This document shows positions 21,602-33,602 of a DNA stretch of 64,000 bases, piece after piece; the stretch's first letter is position 1; each line of letters opens with the position of its first letter. Location: contig JAITYX010000003.1 in the NCBI GenBank assembly GCA_021018815.1, positions 11,002,501-11,066,500 on the forward strand. The letters are read 5' to 3'. The notes beneath the pieces were generated by a model. The model was not told where the DNA came from, made no database searches, and worked only from the letters and a program-made list of their open reading frames with translations. Source of the DNA: Talinum fruticosum. Its lineage: Eukaryota > Streptophyta > Magnoliopsida > Caryophyllales > Talinaceae. The position numbers and the translations under genes were made by a program.

Positions 21602-22615
21602 TGAAGACTCAAGTATAACTCTATCTCTCTTTATGGTTTTGAATTCAAGTCATTCACACATCTTAAGAAGTTTATCTTTAAGTTTTCAATTCTATCTTAC
21701 CCACTCACAAAACAATTCTTGAGTAAAACTCTTATCTCTAGGTTTCTAACCACTCAAATACAACTTAGACAGTCATGTTGCCTAAATAATTTCACATGCA
21801 CAACTTATCTTTGCATCCGACTCTCTGTGAAAGTTGAAACATAATTACTCGTGTTAGTTCTAATCTTAAGTCGAATTATTTTAACTAAAATATTTATTGG
21901 TAGATTGATGCATTGTGTCTATATATTTTAACTATTCATCTACTTAAAGATAGACACAAAATGGAATTAGAACATATTGAATATTAGACTCAAAAAATTT
22001 CATTTATTTAGGTTAAGAATAATTAAGTGCTTAATTATTTGAATTAATTTTTTATCCTTGACTAATCTTGGACCAAAGTATTTTTATCCTTTGATTACCA
22101 CTTTGATTTGTTTTTGCAGAATTATTAAAGTGTTTTAATCTCAATTTGAAATACAAAAGTAATCGGCTTCTAACCGTTAAATGCCAAGCACACGTAAAAG
22201 CCCTATTTTTAGGACTGGCTTAAACACCTTGTCGGGATTGTTTGTTTCCATTTGTGATAAAATTCAACTTGAGTCTAATGATTGTTTCCATCCCATATTT
22301 CAATCACAACAAGTGGGATGGACCACTGTATGAGCCAAGGACCGATGCACAATGTTCATGTTTACAAATGTTCTCTTTACGAGGGACTCTAACAATCCGT
22401 TACAACAGACTAGTGAAACTTCCCAATCTAGGATCGGTCACAAGACTATCTTCCATGTTGATTATAAATAGAAGTCACTCTAAAAGACTTAGAAGATTGC
22501 TAGAACTGAACTCTAATCTCATAGTCTCAATCTTTTCTAGCTTTTAACTCTTTACTTAGTTTTCTTAGCTTCGAGTTGAAAACATAAGAAGTCTTGTAAA
22601 TAGTCAAACTCTTCT
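21602..22615 (+). repeat. Copia LTR fragment, left part (about 1.0 kb)
   Basis: Starts TGAAGACTCAAG directly after Ogre/Tat sequence, with no polypurine tract, so it is a 5' or solo LTR inserted into that element. It runs through the hairpin (near 22075) and a decayed promoter region. At about 22615 it switches to a second LTR copy that repeats the same interior (the hairpin occurs again near 22683). Confidence 0.75.
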
Positions 22616-23625
22616 AGGCATAAGATAATTATGCACTTAATTGTCTTAATTAAATTTTTATCTCGTGCTTAATCTTGGACCAAAGTATTTTATACTTTGT
22701 GAACCAATGTGGTGTACTTTTGTAGGCTATACAAACGAGGTTATCTCATTTTTGAATTACAAAAGTAGCCATGTTATAGCTTTCAATCACCAACAGACAA
22801 GCTTTATCTACTTCTAAACACGGCTCGGACACCATGTCGGGGTTTTCTGTTTCCGAAACTAGAAAACTCCAATGCTAAGCTCAACGGTGGTTTCCGTCTT
22901 GCTTTTCGGACATCACTAGTTGACTGGAGTACCTTTAGGAGCCAAGAGCCGTTACACAACATCCACATCCCAACGGATCTTTTCGAGTGACAAAGAAGAA
23001 CCGTTACAATGGCCGATAAAGACTTCGTTCGGAACCAAGACACAACGGTCACTCTACTCGGGTCATCTATAAATAGAAGCCACTTCACAAGACTTGAAGA
23101 TTTCTGGAACTATTGTTGAAACACATTACTTAAGTAAAAGTCATTGTTTTCATACTCAATCTTCAACTTACAACTCCCAGCTCGTAACTAATACTTTCCG
23201 AGTTGTAAAGTCTTATAATCGGTTACACTTCTCTTACTTTTTGAGTAAGGCCCCTTGACTGAGCGGGTTAACTTAGCTCGGATTATCTCAATTAGGAAGT
23301 ACTAGATTAGATAAGGAAACTTCGAGTCTAGGAAAACTTTGTAAGGAATTGTCTAAGGGAGCAATTCTAGTTGAGTCAATCCGTTGTATTTTGAGGATTC
23401 AAAATAGTGGATTTGACTTGGTACTTGGATTAGCACTGTTCGTGGTTTTCGGCCCCAGGAAGGTTTCCCGTAATTATGAGTGTATACTTTTCTAAGTCCA
23501 ATCTAGACTCGGAATCAACTATTTATCTTCTTCCAAGCAAAAAGGTTTTTAAGTTTGTTAAAATTTTCTCGTCACCCTATTCACCCCCTCTAGGGTGACT
23601 TAGATTCTCCAGGAGCAAACCATCA
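22616..23625 (+). repeat. Copia 5' LTR of element C, right part
   Basis: Contains the hairpin (near 22683), TTTTCGAGTGACA, a GTTACAATGGCC box near 23000 and a good TATA box, TCTATAAATAGAAGCC, near 23068. It ends AGGAGCAAACCATCA. The left part is lost at the junction near 22615. Confidence 0.75.
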
Positions 23626-26600
23626 ACATGGCTGGTGATTCAAGACTCTTCTCAAAACTAGAAGAGACGAAAGGAGGAATGGTCAAATTTGGAGATAACA
23701 ACATAGGCAAGATTGTTGGCATTGGTATAGTTGGACAAGAAGACAACTTAGTCGATCCGAGTATATCTCGTCAAGGGACTCAAGTATAATATTCTAAGTA
23801 TCTCTCAATTGTATGGCTAAGGTCAAGAGGTAAGATTCACTCGGACCAATTGCTTCATTTATGTTGCAACCACCAAAGAGATAAAACTCTCTAGTATGAG
23901 GTCAGGTACCACCTATACCATTTCTCTTTCGATTCTAGTCAAGATTTGTCATGTTTAAAAGCATCGGTTAATGATGATTCATGGACATGGCATTGTAGAT
24001 TACGTCATACTAGTATGCACATTATTAAGAAACTTGCATCTCAATGATTAGTTAGAGGACTACCTAACTACTCATTTAAGAAAGATAAAATCTGTGATGC
24101 ATGCACGAAAGGGAAACAAGTTAAATCATCATTTAAGCCACTCAAAACTATTTCTACATCCAAAGTGCTTGAATTAATACATATGGATTTGTGTAGTGAA
24201 ATTCTTGTCAAAAGCTTAGGAGATAAATCATATTTATAGGTCATTGTTGATGATTACTCATAATTGACTATGTTTGTTTTCTAAAGAACAAGGATGAACT
24301 CTTCAAAGAGTTCACTAAGATCTGCAGGAAGATACAAGTGGAGTCTAAGATTCAGATTAAGAGGATTCGAACCGACCATGGAAGGGAGTTCGACTACTTA
24401 GAATTTGTAGAATTTTGTGTCAAGAATGTTATCTCCCACAACTTTTTAGCGCCCAAAACTCCTCAACATAATGGAATAGTGGAGAGAAAGAATAGATTAA
24501 GAAATAGAAAGGACCACAATGATTGAAAATGATCTACCTTACTATTTCCGGTCCGAGGCGATGAAAATAATAAACTATACTCTCAAAAGATGTCTCATTT
24601 GACCCATTCCGAAGAAAACACGCTATGAGCTTTATAGGGGAAAAACCCGACATTTCCTACTTCAAACCATTCGAATTGTAAATGATTTGTGCATAACAAT
24701 GGTAAGGATCATGTGACCAAGTTTGATGCATAGTCAGCTGAAGGTATATTTCTTGGTTATTCATCTCATAGCAAAGCTTATCGTATTATCAACAAAAGAA
24801 CTAACAAAGTGGAAGAAAGCATCCAAGTTATCTTTGATGAGGTTAAAAATGGAAGGATAAGTGAGGCTACCTTGTCCGACCTCAAACTCAACTAAGATGA
24901 TGATGACATAGTAGAAGTTGAGCTTAGAATCATCAATAACAAAAGAACTGAGTTAACTAAGAATGAGCCAATTTAAGAACAAGCTCGGACCACTAAAGCA
25001 CAAGTTGAAGAGGAGATTCAACAAGCTTAACCAATTAAAGAACAAAGTATTCAACCATCAAATATGATAAATCATAGAATAGGTAAACCTGTCAAATATT
25101 CATCTAGCCACCCACTTGAGAACATCATCTCGGACATCGGCACAGGGTAAGAACTCGTTCTTATTAGTAAAATTTATGTGCATTTTCTGCATTCATCTCA
25201 TTAAGTGAACCTAAAAATGTACTAGAAACCCTACTGGAACCTGAAAGGGTTGAGGCTATGCAAGAAGAACTATCACAATTTGAAAGAAACAAAGTCTAGA
25301 CTTTCACCAAATAACCTTCCGATCACTTAGTTATAGTAACCAAATGGGTTTTCAAGAACAAACTGGATGAGCGAAGGTTAGTAGTCGAAACAAAGCCAGA
25401 TTAGTTACTTAAGGATATAACTAAGAAGAAATAATTGATTTTAGGGAAACCTTTGCATCTGTTGCTAGGATTGAGGTAATCGGAATTTTCTTAGCATTTG
25501 CATCCAACATGAACATTAAGATATATCGAATGGATGTTAAGTGTGCATTTCTTAATGGTTTTATTCAAGAAGAAGTTTATGTTGAGCAACCCCTAGATTT
25601 GAAAACTCTCAATTTCCTAATCATGTTTTCAAATTGCAAAAAGCTTTGTATAGTCTCGAAATAAGCCCCCGGAGCTTGGTATTAAAGACTAAGCAGTTTC
25701 TTAGTTAAAGATGATTTCAAAAGAGGTCTTATTGACAAAACTCTTTTAACAAAAACTAAGGGGAATGACTTTCTCATTATTCAGATTTATTTTGATGACA
25801 TTATCTTTGGAGCTACTAATGAAACTCTATGTCAAGAGTTTTCTTAGTTGACTAGACATGAGTTCCAAATGAGCATGATCGAATAACTCAATTGCTTCCT
25901 TGGACTGCAAATCAACAAAGAAAAGGATAACATATATGTTCATCAATCAAAATACACCAAGGAGTTATTGAAAAAGTATAAGCTACAAGATGTGAAACAT
26001 GAAGCAACACCAATGAGTAGCGAGTACAAAACTGGATTCGGATGAGAAAGGTAAAACCGTAGATCGAAACTCTACAGAGGTATGATTGGATCTTTACTTT
26101 ATCTTACATCTAGTAGGCTACATATCATGTTTAATGCCTGTCTATGTGTAAGATTTCAAGCTAATCCAAAGGAATCACATCTCACTACGATGAAGAGAGT
26201 TTTTAGATATCTTGCAGGAACTCGGACACTCAATTTATGGTATTCTAAGCACTCATATATGACTCTCACTAGATTCTCGGATGATGACTATGATGGATAC
26301 AAAGTTGATAGAAAAAGCACCTCAGGAGCATCTCAAATTCTAGGTTAATCACTCATCTCCTAGCACTCGAAGGAATAAAATTCAGTTGCTCTACCAACAG
26401 TTGAGGCGGACTACGTAGCGATTGGAGCTTGTCTGTGCTCGGATTCTATGGATCAAGCAAGTACTTGAAGGATCTTGGGCTATCATCACATCTATCCCAA
26501 TCAAGTGTGATTATCAAAGTGCCATCAGCATCCCCCAAAATCTAGTTCAACATTAAAAAACAAATCATATTGAGTTCAGGTACCATTTTCCGAGAGACCA

Positions 26601-26729
26601 TTATGAAAAAGGTGATATTCAACTTGGGTTTATTCCTACAAAATTTCAATTAGTCGATATCTTCAAAAACGTCCGAGTGAAGATCGGTTTTGTTTTATTA
26701 GTATTAAACTTGACATGATGATTACATGA
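23626..26729 (+). pseudogene. Copia pol remnant of element C
   Basis: Begins at the protease motif (M-A-G-D-S-R-L-F at about 23627), fused directly to the LTR end. The GAG-pre-integrase region is at 23985-24140. The integrase core is at 24180-24520, with RTDHGREFDY and IVERKN kept. RT is at about 25320-26100, with the active site read as YFDD instead of YVDD near 25792. RNase H runs to a stop at 26727. Frequent C-to-T type changes, stops and indels make it older-looking than A. Neither the D-S-G part of protease nor gag is present. Confidence 0.8.
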
Positions 26730-27036
26730 TTACTTTATTGCATGATTATTTTAGTGTTTACATGAGAATTTAGGACTTTGATTGTCTATTATATGTTTTA
26801 AGAACAAATGGATCGGTTGAACCATAATGAAACCGAGCTATGAGTTATTAGGTTTTTGAGTGTGTTGTCAACACCTCAAAGATGTTATTGAGTTAGACTC
26901 AGTTTATGAGAAAAATGGACATCAAAATTCTAAGATGCACCCAATAGAGCTTAGCCAAGAGTGGATCGGGCCTTATATATGGCGGTCCCGCGAAGCCGAC
27001 CAACGTCCGGTAGAGTAGGAGCCAACATCTCTAAAT
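26730..27036 (+). other. Post-pol spacer of element C
   Basis: The first part matches the start of element B (TTTTTGAGTGTGTTG and GGACATCAAAATTCTAAGAT). The last ~90 bp (26945-27036) has no counterpart in B and may be foreign. No gene is seen. Confidence 0.5.
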
Positions 27037-28459
27037 TGAAGACTCATGTATAACTCTTTATCTCTCTATGGTTTTGATTTCAAGTCATTCTAAGTCTTTA
27101 AGAAGCTCATCTTTAAGTTTTTAATACTTGTCCGACCTACTCGAAAGCATCCCTTAAGTAGAACATACTTCATTAGGTTTTTGACCCACTCGGACACAAC
27201 TCGAGACAGTTGGTATGAGTAAATAATTTAATAAACACTTCATATTCCGAGCACCGATTTAATGATCTAACTAAAAATGAATTACTGCGTTAATTCCTTA
27301 TTCTAAGTCGGTTTATAAAATTATTTACCTAATCAAGTTCATGCATTTTTCTTATTCAATCTTAATAACTTGATCATTTAAAGGATTGATTGAAGATGGA
27401 ATTTGAACCTATTGAATATTAGACTCGGAAAATTCCATTCTTTAAGGTTAAGGATAATTAAGTGCTTAATTATTATAAATTATTATCTTTGACTAATCAT
27501 AGACCAAAGTATTTTTATACTTTGAGTACCACTTTGATTTTCTTTTGCAGGTTGATTAAATTATCTTAATCTTATTTTGAAAAGCAAAAGCAGACCGCTT
27601 CTAACCGTTAAACACTAGCGGACGTGAAAAACAACTTTTCCGGACAAGGCTTAGACACCGTGTTAGGGTTGTTTATTAACAAATCCAAGTAAATTTTAAC
27701 TTTGAGTCTAACAGCTTGTTTCCACCCTTGATTTCAGTCACAACCAGTGGGATGGACTACTTCTCGAGCCAAGGACCTAAGCACAACATTCACATTACAA
27801 TGACTCCTTTTCCGAGTGGCTCGGACTATCCGTTACAACGGATACTCGAAGCTCTCAAGTCCATATTCAATCTCAATGGATACTCGTCTCTATTGAGTAT
27901 AGATAGAAGCCTTCCTACAAGACTTGAAGATTGCTGGAACAAAAATAAATCTACTCTCACTCAATGTTCTAGCTTTTATAACTATACTCTTAAGTTCTTC
28001 CTTTCCGAGTTGTAAAGAGAAAAGTCTTGTAATCTACTCTTACATTTTCATTCTCTGTAAAGTCCCTTGACTGAATTCTAAGGGTTAACTCAATTCGGTT
28101 GTTCCTAGCTATAAAGGTTACCTTAGTTATGAAATACTAGATCAAATAAGGGAATTTATGAGTCTAGGAAAAACTTGTAATTGAATTGTTTAAAAGAGAA
28201 ATTAAGTAAGGGGTTGTATTTTGTGGATTCAAAATAGTGGATTTCACTTAGTGCTTTGATTAGCAATGTCTGTGATTTTATGCCCCAGGAGGGTTTCCAC
28301 ATAACTTTTGTGTCTTATACTTTTCCGAGTCCAATCTTGACTCGGAATTGTTTTTTAAGTCTATACTTTGCGAAAAGCTGTGTTTATTCGTAAATTTTCT
28401 TCATCATCCTATTCATCCCTCTTCTAGGGTGACTTAGCATCTCCAAGAGCAAACCATCA
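27037..28459 (+). repeat. Copia LTR (1423 bp) inserted in the spacer of C, probable solo LTR
   Basis: Starts TGAAGACTCATG and ends AAGAGCAAACCATCA. No polypurine tract precedes it and no primer-binding site follows it. The flanks are TAAAT (27032-27036) and AAAAT (28460-28464), a possible degraded target duplication. The hairpin CAAAGTATTTTTATACTTTG is at 27505-27524, and the boxes CCGAGTGGCTCGG and CCGTTACAACGG lie near 27820-27842. Confidence 0.75.
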
Positions 28460-28596
28460 AAAATCAATGGATAATCTTGGAAATGTTTTAGAAAATTTTT
28501 TTTCTCTCTATCACGTGAAGGGTCGGAAACTAGTCTGTTAGAAGGAAGCAGTTTCAAGAAGTAACCGTTGCACATTAGAACGCCAAATGGTCGGAT

Positions 28597-28657
28597 AGCC
28601 GTTACTCCGAGGGCTAAGTCAGAAAGGTTTTTGAGAGCTATTATTCTATAAATAGAA
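28597..28657 (+). promoter_or_regulatory. Predicted internal promoter of the accessory ORF (element C)
   Basis: An AGCCGTTACTCC box at 28597-28608 and the TATA box TCTATAAATAG at 28646-28656. The ORF start is about 185 bp downstream. Box, TATA and leader spacing repeat those of copies A and B. Confidence 0.5.
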
Positions 28658-28832
28658 CCTATTCATCCTCTTTCATTCACTTTGTTATCTTACTCTCTTC
28701 TCACTTGAACTCATAATTCCTTGGTCATGTATTCTCAAATTTAAGACTCTCAACTCCGAACTCTTTCTCACTTGTTCACTTTCCTAGTCCTTCACTCTCT
28801 TAAATCAAATTTCTTTCTCTTTCTCTCGAAAA

Positions 28833-30345
28833 ATGCCTAAGAGAGGAATTGCAACCGAAGGAGGGTCAGCCACCAAAAAGGCTAGAACATGAACTATTAA
28901 GCCCGACAATACTCAAAAGGATCCTTCTAAGAGTAAGGCACTCGCTTTCGATGACAAAAAACTCATTGCTACCCAACACTACTTCATTGAAGAAAAATTC
29001 TTCTCAACCACCAAACTCTCTTGGATCAAGCCTATCCTCTACACAGGTACTTTCAAGTATTTGCATTTATGTGATTATATCTACCCCAACTCGTCATCGA
29101 ATTCTATGCTAACATGGTTTCGAGAGACAACGCAGATCTCTTTGCTTGTTCAAGGAAGCTTATCCAAATTAACCTCTCTCTCCTTCACAAACTTTTTGAT
29201 GTTCAAACCCTCTTTCTAAACTCAAATACATTAGAGTCATTCCAAAGTCCAGAAAGAACTTTTACGTGACTTAGATGAAGTTTGAAGCTAGACTTCTATA
29301 TTTTATTACGACTAGAAGCTGTGTTCTCTTTCTTTCCTTCTAAGGAGAACCCCAACAGTAAGATTCTTAAAGTTCTTTATGACATTCTTGAAGGATATGA
29401 GGTTGACCTCTTCCCTTTCATTATTGAGCGGATAACTTCGTTCCTAACGATCGAAGAAACCCCTCTTCGTTTCGGGGCTCTGCTCACTGTTATTTTCACT
29501 CACTTCAATGTGGATCTCCCTAATGATCCACTAAAATGTCTTGAGCCTGCCACTTGTATTGGCAGAGGTGAGCTTATTGGTCTAGGATACCATGAACCTT
29601 CACCTGGTGTCCGGATTCATTCTTCGAGCTTCGACCTCCTCCTCAAACTTAGAAAAGTTCTAAGGGTCCTCTTCTTATTCCTAAACCATCTTCTTCCCAA
29701 CCTGCCCCTTCAATGGAATTACTTCGAAGGTGACGTCCCAATTTGTTGCTCTTGCTAAAGAGTTACAATCAACTCTTGGCGCATTCCGAGGCTTTCATGC
29801 CTATTTTGACTCGACTTCGAGCTGGACTCAAAAGCGGATCGATCGAGTTAAGCCCTGGTTAACAAGCTGAAAGAAGTCATTAAGCAACAACAAGACCAAA
29901 TTCGCCGCCTTCAAGAGCGCATATCAAAGGCCGCTAAGGACTCGGAATCTCGCTCCGTAGAAGAATCATCCTCGGTGTTCTCCAACTTTTTAAACTCCGA
30001 GTTAGAAGAAGAAGAAGAAGGAGACGAAGAAGAAGCAGAGACTAGAGCAAGCCAAGGGGAGAAGGAACCCGAGGAAATCTCCTTAGAACACACCGAGTCT
30101 GTTTTAGAAGAGGTTGGGGATGTTGTTCAATCCTCGGCTCAACCTTACGTACAACCATGTCAAATTGAAAAGATGAGGGCTTAAAAGAGGAGATAGAGGA
30201 AGTACAACCTCCGGTACGTAGGTCCGAAACTCTAGTCCCGATTTACCTCTTCTCTTACAACCTTTTCCTCACCCAACAGTTTCCACTCAAGGCTATCGAC
30301 GCGTAAGAAGGGGTCCTCGTTCTTCCTCCTCTACTCACACTGCTC
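28833..30345 (+). pseudogene. Accessory ORF (aORF) of element C
   Basis: Starts MPKRGIATEGGSATKKART at 28833 after a pyrimidine-rich leader. Next come HYFIEEKFF and WIKPIL (28970-29040), an LCDYIYPN segment (29070) and an LLHKLF-like segment (29180). A 158-codon open stretch (29282-29758) holds SKENPNSKILKVLYDI, EGYEVDLFPF, PLRFGALL and LGYHEPSPGVRIH. A helix rich in Lys, Gln, Arg and Glu (29859-29950) looks like a coiled coil and is followed by a run of acidic residues (30000-30050). At least four frame breaks and an early stop occur. The N-terminal part resembles the plant-transposon domain PF20167, a tentative match from memory. Function unknown; it reads in the same direction as pol. Confidence 0.65.
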
Positions 30346-30716
30346 CACCTCCCTCCTCACTTTATTATTATTTTTTGTCCAATATCTATGTATCTCTTTT
30401 TTACTCCCTTCTTGTTTTATTTTGATGAAATACATAGGGGAGAGAAAAGCCGGATAGATGTTTGGTTTATAGGGAGTTTAATTTATTTCTTTGTAATTTC
30501 AATCGAGCATTAATGAAATTTTATTATCTCTTAGCATCATTGACTTGTATTATCCATATTTATTTACTTACGCTCCGATCTTATGCTCGATACTTGTTTA
30601 TACGCTTTGATGACTTAGTTTCACAAAGAACATTCCGCTGATTATTCGTTTCGAGCAATGAAAACTTAACTTTCTAAACTTCTAACTTCTATCTTAAGTG
30701 TTGAATGCCTTTCATC

Positions 30717-30729
30717 AAAAAGGGGAGAT
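30717..30729 (+). other. Polypurine tract of element C
   Basis: AAAAAGGGGAGAT directly before the 3' LTR, identical to the tract in A and E. Confidence 0.85.
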
Positions 30730-32887
30730 TGAAGACTCGGGTATAACTCTCTGTCTCTCCATGGTTTTGATTTCAAGTCATTCTCATTCTTTAAGAAGTT
30801 TATCTTTAAGTTTTCAACTAGTCTAGACCATTGCTATGCACAGAGTAATGTTGTACGATGGATAACTTAAGAAATTATTGAATTACGGAGCGATGTTGTA
30901 CTTGTGAATTTCTTTTTCTCGATCATTTGATTTTATTGAATGATTTCACTTTCAACAACATTCTTCTACATGTTCTCCCCTCATAGCGAAATCGCTTTCG
31001 TGACTCATCAAAGTTATCGAACCTAACGCATAAAAATCATTAGAGCCCAACGACACAATCATCTTGCAATCATTATAGATTTCAAAAGAATAAATAAAAA
31101 ATAATGTTAAAAAATATCAATAAGGTTTTAAGATTACACTCGTGATTTGGAATATTAAGAAGTCAGGCCCCTTTAAGAATCAAACAATTTAAATAATCCT
31201 AACTCATACGAGTTATAGAAATAGTGTGACAATATGTTTGGGTATCCAAAGGTAAATAATAGTAGGAAAAGGAATAATATATGATTGGTAGATATTGAGT
31301 TAGATGACCTATAGATGATAATAAATATCATTATGTCACAAATTAATATTACAACACAGAGTATATCAAATCAATAAAAAAATATCAAACTTATAACTCA
31401 TAACTCTCTACAAAGTCAATACTAATTTAACTTAATAGACGCCTAGATAAATATTTATATGCAACCAACCTACTAAAACGTAATTGACTTAAATATTACA
31501 CGAACTCTTAAAAAGTATACATATACCCATAATGGAATCTCATTTTTTAAAATTATAAGGTGAATATGATAATTTATCCATTCTTACTTACCTCTGCACA
31601 CAAAGATAATTAAACATATAATAACTACTTATATTGAGATTAACAGTGAAAAACATTACATGATAGAAGTGATCCAAAAATATTTAACAATAATAGGTAA
31701 TTTTGTATCATAGTAAAGGGCATGATAGGTCAATTCGCGGCATAGGGTAATAAAATCATCCATGTTTTGTACTTATATTGAAAATTGATCGCGATTTTAG
31801 TAGTGAATCAATGGGGCAAAAATATTGATACAATTGAGATTTTATAAATATATGTTTTACTCGATTAACAACTAATTGTTTCCCTCGAGACACAATTCTT
31901 CCTCTCAATTAATTAACACAATAAGAGTAACATAAAGTTCTATTTGAAGATGGCGGGGAGGTTTGATAGCAAATACTCATCTTTTAATAATTTAGAAAAC
32001 TTACAATAGTAAAAATATGATTTAAATATGTTTGTCAATAATAAGTCACGAGATAGACATGTTAGGAAGAAACTAAAATAAACTGTGTTTGTAACAAAAA
32101 AAATGATTTGTATGTTGCGCAAAAATTTTGAGACAAATGAATTTATTCGAAGTCAAATGTTCTTAATAGAAGTTGGCATATTAAGTTTGCAATCCTTTAA
32201 ACATAACACCAATTACGAACTGAAGTAATATAATTCCTAACTTTTTATTCATTACGTTTTATTCCATAACATATTTGAATCATAACTTTCTATCTTGTAG
32301 GCATTTTTAATTATTAATATCAAGTATATATGTAGTTGTTATATTTTTATTATATTAATTTATGATTTCTTTAAGGTTTATTAAATCATTCGGTACATGG
32401 GATGAATGTAATAACCAAATTGCTTCATCAAATAGTTAAATATTTAAATATTATTTTTATAACATGTTCCGGTTGATTTTAATTTTGAAAATTCTTATAA
32501 TAAATATATTTTGAATTAATATTTTTATGACACCAAGTCAAAAAACACCATCAACAATGAAAAATTAATAATGTTAGACAAAATTATTATATTTCAGGCC
32601 CAAAATAATATTGCATATCAATATACATAAAAATAAATGAGAGCTAATATACAATTCAAACCCTATAAATAAATACATAACTATATATATTAATTTTATT
32701 TTATGTCTTAATATATTTTAATTGTCAGATTACTTTTTAGTTCATTTTTGTTATTTTTTAGTCGAGTTCGTTAGAAGTTAGAATAAAATTAGTTTTCTTC
32801 GGTTAATTTTATTTTTATATTATTATAGGGTTTAGTTAGTGTCTTTTTAATCTGTTAGTATTAATTTTTAGATTTTTTTCTAATATA

Positions 32888-33515
32888 GGTTAAAGCATGT
32901 CTTTAATTTAATAAATTTATAAATTTAGTTTTTTCATTTTGATTTTAGGTGTTTAGGATATATTCAGGTCTAAAAAAGAATTTTAATATTTTGGTAATTT
33001 AATTATTTATTTTCTCATTTATTTAGTGCAGTTTATTATTTGTTTTACTTTCTATTTAAGATTATATTTTTATTTTATTATTTTTAATTCTGTTTCTTTT
33101 TTAGATTTTTGATTTAATTTATTATATAATTTATTATATTTGTTATTTATTAATTCTCCACTTGGTTTTGTTTTTATTTTCTATTATATTTTTTTAATTA
33201 ATTAGGATGATTAATTTAGTATTTAATTTTCATATTGAGATTAGATAATTTTATAATATATAACTAATTTGATAATTTTTCAGACTTATTTACTAATTAA
33301 GGTTAAAACATATTTTTAATTTAAATAATTTATAAATTTAGTTTTTTCATTTTTATTTTAGGTTTTTAGGTTATTAGGTACAAAAAATAGTTTTAATACT
33401 TTGGTAATTTAATTATTTATTTTTGTATTTATTTAGTGCATTTTATTATTTTTTTAACTTTTTGTTTAAGATTATGTTTTAATTTTATTATTTTTAATTT
33501 TATTTAATTTTTCTG
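32888..33515. repeat. Diverged direct duplication inside the Helitron
   Basis: About 210 bp at 32888-33100 recurs at 33301-33515. Both start GGTTAAA and share TTTATAAATTTAGTTTTTTC, TTTGGTAATTTAATTATTTA and ATTTAGTGCA. The AT content lowers certainty, but the shared words are in the same order and at the same spacing. Confidence 0.65.
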
Positions 33516-33528
33516 AAAAATTATATAT

Positions 33529-33530
<2 letters not shown>

Positions 33531-33600
<70 letters not shown>

Positions 33601-33602
33601 TT
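33531..33602. repeat. (ATT)n microsatellite
   Basis: About 23 uninterrupted units inside the Helitron. Confidence 0.95.

Noticed and set aside
26945..27036. Possible Ogre/Tat integrase end in the spacer of C
   Set aside because: A short WIGPY-like reading hints at a gypsy tail, but 90 bp without a second motif is too little to call.
3030..33602. Possible CRISPR-like or satellite arrays
   Set aside because: The only tandem repeats are trinucleotide microsatellites; no spaced direct repeats of the CRISPR kind and no satellite monomer were seen.
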